56,235 nt of DNA from Rhodopseudomonas palustris JSC-3b (GTDB taxonomy: Bacteria > Pseudomonadota > Alphaproteobacteria > Rhizobiales > Xanthobacteraceae), in contig KI632513.1 of the NCBI GenBank assembly GCA_000504425.1, forward strand, positions 3,314,148 to 3,370,382, given 5' to 3'. The translations under genes were made by a program, and so were the position numbers. Numbering within the stretch: the stretch's first letter is position 1; every line of letters begins with the position of its first letter. Below are positions 52,229 to 56,235 of the stretch, piece by piece. Below the pieces are notes generated by a model. The model was not told the DNA's origin and made no database searches. It worked only from the letters and a program-made list of their open reading frames with translations.

Positions 52229-53449
52229 ATGGTTGATGCGGTGTCGATCGATGACACAGACGGCGATGCGCGGGCGCGCAGCAATGTCTGGCGGCTGGCG
52301 GCGGCGCAGGCGCTGACCGGCGCCAATGCCGCGGTGATCTTCGCGACCGGCGCGATCGTCGGCGCCACGCTGGCACCCAATGCCGCGCTCGCCACCCTGC
52401 CGCTGTCGATCTATGTGGTCGGCCTCGCGCTGGCGACGCTGCCGACCGGAGCGATCGCGCGGCGCTATGGCCGCCGCGTCGCGTTCATGATCGGCACCGG
52501 CTGCGGCGCGCTATGCGGCGTCACCGCCAGCATTGCGATCCTGTACGGCTCATTCGCGCTGTTCTGCCTGGCGACGCTGCTCGGCGGCATCTATGGCGCG
52601 GTGGCGCAGTCCTATCGCTTTGCCGCAGCGGACGGCGCCAGCGTCGCTTATCGGCCGCGCGCGATCGCCTGGGTGATGGCGGGCGGCGTGTTCGCCGGCG
52701 TGCTCGGGCCGCAGCTCGTGCAATGGACCATGGAGATCTGGCCGCCATTTCTGTTCGCGTTTTCGTTCGCCGTGCAGGCGATCGTGGCGCTGATCGCGAT
52801 GGCGGTGCTGGCCGGCGTCGATGCGCCGCCGCCGCCACCCGCCGAACGTAGCGGCGGCCGGCCGCTCAGCGTGGTGGCGCGCCAGCCGCGTTTTGTGGTC
52901 GCGGTGATTTGCGGCGTGGTGTCGTATTCGATCATGAATCTGATGATGACCTCGGCGCCGCTCGCCATGCAGATGTGCGGGCTGTCGATCAGCGATTCCA
53001 ACCACGGCATTCAGTGGCATATCGTGGCGATGTATGGCGCGAGCTTCTTCACCGGGCCGCTGATCGCGCGCTTTGGTGCGCTGCCGGTCGCCGCCAGCGG
53101 GCTGGTGCTGGAAGCTGTCGCGGCTCTGATCGACCTGTCCGGCACCAGCGCGCTGCATTTCTGGTCCGGGCTGATCGTGCTCGGCATCGGCTGGAATTTC
53201 GGTTTCGTCGGTGCGTCCGCGATGGTGCTAGACACCCACACCGAACAGGAACGCACCAAGGTGCAGTCGTTCAACGATTTTCTGGTGTTCGGCACCATGG
53301 CGTTCGGCTCGCTGCTGTCGGGCACGCTGCTCACCAGCTATGGCTGGACCGTGGTCAACATCGTGGCGTTCCCGCCGATCCTGCTGGCGCTGGTGGTGTT
53401 GATCTGGCTGGAGCGTCGCCACCGCGCGGCGACGCCGGACGCATCCTGA
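52229..53449 (+). CDS. MFS transporter
   Basis: A 406-residue major facilitator with 12 predicted transmembrane helices. The loop 2-3 signature is ARRYGRRVAFMIGTGCGALC, and a cytoplasmic central loop contains APPPPPAERSGGRP. This subgroup resembles the uncharacterised MFS proteins with short central loops common in alphaproteobacteria. The substrate cannot be told. It follows btuF on the same strand and may be co-transcribed, but nothing ties it to cobalamin. GAGGCGG precedes the ATG at moderate distance. Confidence 0.85.
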   Translation: MVDAVSIDDTDGDARARSNVWRLAAAQALTGANAAVIFATGAIVGATLAPNAALATLPLSIYVVGLALATLPTGAIARRYGRRVAFMIGTGCGALCGVTASIAILYGSFALFCLATLLGGIYGAVAQSYRFAAADGASVAYRPRAIAWVMAGGVFAGVLGPQLVQWTMEIWPPFLFAFSFAVQAIVALIAMAVLAGVDAPPPPPAERSGGRPLSVVARQPRFVVAVICGVVSYSIMNLMMTSAPLAMQMCGLSISDSNHGIQWHIVAMYGASFFTGPLIARFGALPVAASGLVLEAVAALIDLSGTSALHFWSGLIVLGIGWNFGFVGASAMVLDTHTEQERTKVQSFNDFLVFGTMAFGSLLSGTLLTSYGWTVVNIVAFPPILLALVVLIWLERRHRAATPDAS

Positions 53450-53614
53450 GCGCGGCTCTGATTGCTGACATTTCGCTGCGCGGAACGCGCTGCTACTTGC
53501 GGTCCGCAGCAGCAGCGACTGCCCGCTGCGCGCTGTTGAATTTCATCGCTCCCCGGCTAAGGTCCTTCCAACAACAATCGATCGCTGCTGCGATCAGCGG
53601 ATGGAAACGCGCCG

Positions 53615-54811
53615 ATGACCGACACCAGTTCCGACCTTGACCAATTCCGCCGTGAAACCCGGCAATGGCTGGAAGCCAATTGCCCGCCGGAAATGCGCCG
53701 CCCGATCGAGAGCGACGACGAAATGTTCTGGGGCGGCCGCAATCCGAGCTACGCCTCGGAGCCGCAGCGGCTGTGGTTCGAGCGCATGCGCGACAAGGGT
53801 TGGACCGTGCCGCATTGGCCGCGGCAATATGGCGGCGGCGGGCTCGATGCCGAGCGTACCAAAATCCTGCGCCAGGAGATGGCGGCGATTTCGGCGCGCC
53901 AGCCCTTGATGTCGTTTGGCGTATCGATGCTCGGCCCGGCGCTGCTGAAATACGGCACCGAAGCGCAGAAGCTGGAGCACCTGCCCAAGATCGCCCGCGG
54001 TGAAATCCGCTGGTGCCAGGGCTATTCCGAGCCCAATGCCGGCTCCGATCTCGCCTCACTGCAGACCCGCGCGGAGAGCGACGGCGATGATTTCATCATC
54101 AACGGCCAGAAGATCTGGACCTCGTACGCCAACTACGCCGATTGGATTTTCTGCCTGGTGCGCACTGATCCGACCGCCAAGAAGCACGAAGGCATCAGCT
54201 TCATTCTGTTCGACATGGCCTCGCCCGGCGTATCAACCAAGCCGATCCTGCTGATCTCCGGCAAGTCGCCGTTCTGCGAGACCTTCTTCGACAATGTCCG
54301 GGTGCCGAAGGCCAATGTGGTCGGCACCATCAATCGCGGCTGGGATGTCGCCAAATATCTGCTGCAGCATGAGCGCACCATGATTTCCGGCATGGGCGAT
54401 CGCAGCGGCGGTCGTCCGCTCGGCTTGCTCGCCGCCGATTCGATTGGCACCGACGCGCAAGGCCGGCTCGATGATCCGATGCTGCGCGCCCAAATTGCCT
54501 CGTTCGAGATCGACGAGGTGGCGCTGAGCTGTGCGGCGGAACGCGCCATCGATCTCGCCAAGGCCGGCCAGCTTCATCCGGCGTTCTCCTCGGCGATGAA
54601 GTATTACGGCACGGAGCTGAACAAGCGGCGCCATGAACTGCTGATGGCGGCGGGCGGCATCGACGCGCTGGAATGGGACAGCGATCGTTCGCAGCAGGGC
54701 GCCAAGGCGCGCGCCTGGCTGCGCACCAAGGCCAATTCGATCGAAGGCGGCACCAGCGAAGTGATGCTCGGCATCGTCGCCAAGCGCATTCTCGATCTGC
54801 CGGGAGCTTAA
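53615..54811 (+). CDS. acyl-CoA dehydrogenase, subunit 1 of a tandem pair
   Basis: FAD-dependent enzyme that makes 2-enoyl-CoA, 398 residues, with N-terminal helical domain (QFRRETRQWLEANCPPEMRR), beta domain (WCQGYSEPNAGSDLASLQTR, INGQKIWTSYANYADWIFCL) and C-terminal helical domain ending EGGTSEVMLGIVAKRILDLP. A candidate catalytic base is Glu253 in LLQHERTMISG, the position used by several acyl-CoA dehydrogenases. The substrate is unknown; the family includes enzymes for dicarboxylate, steroid and branched acids. It is followed by a repeat and then a second acyl-CoA dehydrogenase. Confidence 0.92.
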   Translation: MTDTSSDLDQFRRETRQWLEANCPPEMRRPIESDDEMFWGGRNPSYASEPQRLWFERMRDKGWTVPHWPRQYGGGGLDAERTKILRQEMAAISARQPLMSFGVSMLGPALLKYGTEAQKLEHLPKIARGEIRWCQGYSEPNAGSDLASLQTRAESDGDDFIINGQKIWTSYANYADWIFCLVRTDPTAKKHEGISFILFDMASPGVSTKPILLISGKSPFCETFFDNVRVPKANVVGTINRGWDVAKYLLQHERTMISGMGDRSGGRPLGLLAADSIGTDAQGRLDDPMLRAQIASFEIDEVALSCAAERAIDLAKAGQLHPAFSSAMKYYGTELNKRRHELLMAAGGIDALEWDSDRSQQGAKARAWLRTKANSIEGGTSEVMLGIVAKRILDLPGA

Positions 54812-54825
54812 GTACACCCTCTCCA

Positions 54826-54933
54826 CGTCATTCCGGGGCGCGAGCGCAGCTCGCGAACCCGGAATCCATAACCACCCCACCGTGAGTATGGATTCCGGGT
54901 CTGCGCCCCACGGGGCGCATCCCGGAAATGACG
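54826..54933. repeat. second repeat family: inverted-repeat element between the dehydrogenases
   Basis: A 108-bp element with outer inverted ends CGTCATTCCGGG / CCCGGAAATGACG and inner inverted segments CCCGGAATCCATA / TATGGATTCCGGG. It is unrelated to the three-hairpin repeat. A fragment of similar kind occurs near 29813-29866. Confidence 0.7.
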
Positions 54934-54977
54934 ATCGCAAAGTTCATCGCTCTTCATCTCATTCGGAAACCCATCCC

Positions 54978-56117
54978 ATGGCCCTCGTCCTCACTGAAGA
55001 ACAGACCATGCTGCGCGATTCGGCGCGTGGCCTTCTCGCCGACAAAGCGCCGGTGTCGCATCTGCGCCAGCTGCGCGATGAGCAATCTCCGGACGGCCTG
55101 TCGCGCGCGCTGTGGCAGACTTTTGCCGAGATGGGTTTTGCCGGGCTGCTGGTGCCGGAAGCGTTTGGCGGCTCCGGGCTCGGCATGGTCGAAGCCGGTG
55201 TGGTGATGGAGGAGATCGGCCGCAATCTGACGCCGTCGCCGTTTCTGGCGACCGCGGTGATCGCCGCGGCGGCGCTGACGCATGGCGGCTCGGCCGCCCA
55301 TCAGCAGGCCTATCTGCCAGCGATCGCCGCGGGCTCGCTGCTGGCGACGCTGGCGATCGACGAGGGCGCCAAGCACCGGCCGCTGCACACGGCGTTGCAG
55401 GCGACGCGCGCCGGCAATGGCTTTCGGCTGAGTGGCAGCAAGGCGCTGGTGATCGACGGCCACCTCGCCGATCTTGTGATCGTCGCGGCGCGCAGCGCGG
55501 GCAATCCCGGCGATCGCGATGGGCTGACGCTGCTGCTGGTCGATGCCAAGGCGAGCGGGCTTACTATCGAGCGCACCGCGATGCTCGATTATCACAACGC
55601 CGCGCGCCTTGAGTTCGACAATGTCGAAGTCACCAGCGACAGCGTGCTCGGCGAACTGGATCACGGCGCCGCGCTGCTGGAGCGGGTGCTCAATATCGGC
55701 CGGGTGGCGGTGGCGTCAGAACTGCTGGGCGTCGCTGAAGGCGTGTTCGCGCGCACCGTGGCCTATCTCAAGGAGCGCAAGCAGTTCGGCCGGCTGATCG
55801 GCGAATTCCAGGCGCTGCAGCACCGCGCCGCCCATCTTTATGTCGAGATCGAAATCACCCGCGCCGCGGTGCTGAAGGCCGCGCAGGCGCTGGATAGCGA
55901 TCCGGAGCGCGCCGCCGCGCTGGTCGCGGTCGCCAAGGCCAAGGCCGGCAGCACCGCGACGCTGGCGGTGCAGGAAGGCGTGCAGATGCATGGCGGCATG
56001 GGCATGACCGATGCTTTTGACATCGGCTTCTTCATGAAGCGGGCGCGGGTCTGCCAGGAATTGTTCGGCGACAGCAATTACCACGCGGAGCAACTGGCGC
56101 GGCTGAAAGGCTATTGA
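54978..56117 (+). CDS. acyl-CoA dehydrogenase, subunit 2 of a tandem pair
   Basis: A 379-residue acyl-CoA dehydrogenase fold protein from the ATG at 54978; the frame opens earlier inside the repeat. N-terminal domain LVLTEEQTMLRDSARGLLAD; FAD/tetramer block YLKERKQFGRLIGEFQALQH; end GVQMHGGMGMTDAFDIGFFM. Related enzymes usually have Glu in the TDE position of this last motif; here it is Ala, so this chain may lack its own catalytic base. Together with the first gene it suggests a heterotetramer with one active subunit type, as known for mycobacterial steroid side-chain enzymes. Confidence 0.9.
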   Translation: MALVLTEEQTMLRDSARGLLADKAPVSHLRQLRDEQSPDGLSRALWQTFAEMGFAGLLVPEAFGGSGLGMVEAGVVMEEIGRNLTPSPFLATAVIAAAALTHGGSAAHQQAYLPAIAAGSLLATLAIDEGAKHRPLHTALQATRAGNGFRLSGSKALVIDGHLADLVIVAARSAGNPGDRDGLTLLLVDAKASGLTIERTAMLDYHNAARLEFDNVEVTSDSVLGELDHGAALLERVLNIGRVAVASELLGVAEGVFARTVAYLKERKQFGRLIGEFQALQHRAAHLYVEIEITRAAVLKAAQALDSDPERAAALVAVAKAKAGSTATLAVQEGVQMHGGMGMTDAFDIGFFMKRARVCQELFGDSNYHAEQLARLKGY

Positions 56118-56139
56118 GGCGAGCGTTTCGCCATTCGAG

Positions 56140-56235
56140 TTGCCACCAACCCATCCCCGCGTCTTGGCCGGGCTCGTCCCGGCCATCCACGTCTTTGGAC
56201 TTGGTGAGCCTGTAAGACGTGGATGGCCGCGGCCA
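56140..56235 (+). repeat. three-hairpin dispersed repeat, copy G (cut by window end)
   Basis: Forward copy with hairpins 1 and 2 present (CGTCTTGGCCGGGCTCGTCC; CCACGTCTT/AAGACGTGG). The third hairpin is absent or altered to GGATGGCCGCGGCCA at the window edge. Confidence 0.7.

Noticed and set aside
52229-53449. MFS gene as a fourth component of B12 uptake
   Set aside because: Only same-strand proximity supports it; a 107-base gap and no cobalamin-related feature.
8759-56235. Possible CRISPR array from the recurring palindromic repeats
   Set aside because: Copies are kilobases apart, about 145 bp long and have no regular spacers; no cas genes are present.

Overview
The window looks like chromosome from a GC-rich alphaproteobacterium of the Bradyrhizobium/Rhodopseudomonas group. 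The evidence is the protein character (FzlA-like division factor next to UppP, SdhCDAB order, GST-QueG pair), the very high GC with long antisense shadow frames, and a dispersed three-hairpin intergenic repeat. I recall such repeats from these genomes but could not run a search. Species is not determined.

Layout. 1-7.6 kb: asd, then a translation block on the minus strand (infC, rpmI, rplT, pheS, pheT) in which infC uses an ATT start codon. 7.9-12.8 kb: alpha/beta hydrolase, queG, fzlA-like GST, uppP and an NDUFA9-like NAD-binding protein. 12.93-19.85 kb: a tRNA-Leu(CAG) gene with an integrated element of about 6.8 kb, bounded by an 18-bp direct repeat. It carries a tyrosine integrase, a BRO-N protein, RNase HI, a ParB-like protein, small ORFs including a 43-residue membrane protein, a serine resolvase and a membrane protein of unknown function. 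20-28.5 kb: YdhR-like protein, thioesterase, a heavy-metal-type RND pump with its adaptor, an IS4-family insertion sequence sitting inside a dispersed repeat, and a TolC-like outer membrane protein. 29-36 kb: L,D-transpeptidase, orphan amino-acid-type binding protein, CDF metal exporter and the sdhCDAB operon. 36-40 kb: flavin-binding stress-type protein with a coupled proline-rich ORF, a large Pro/Ala-rich OmpA-type protein and a MAPEG protein. 40-46 kb: an AttEFGH-type ABC operon and a divergent ATP-grasp enzyme. 46-47 kb: small conserved-looking proteins. 47-52 kb: vitamin B12 uptake, with btuB behind a cobalamin riboswitch and btuCDF divergent. 52-56 kb: an MFS transporter and two tandem acyl-CoA dehydrogenases that may form one hetero-oligomer.

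The window is mostly core metabolism with three signs of gene flow: the tRNA-Leu island, the IS element with its intact 11-bp target duplication, and a sharp base-composition change inside btuB. At least seven copies or part copies of the three-hairpin repeat lie between genes, and two of them supply the stop codon of a neighbouring gene (queG and attH). I see no CRISPR array, no rRNA and no clear antiphage or biosynthetic cluster. The least explained parts are the island cargo, the small-ORF run at 17.4-18.0 kb, and the small-ORF group at 45.8-46.8 kb.
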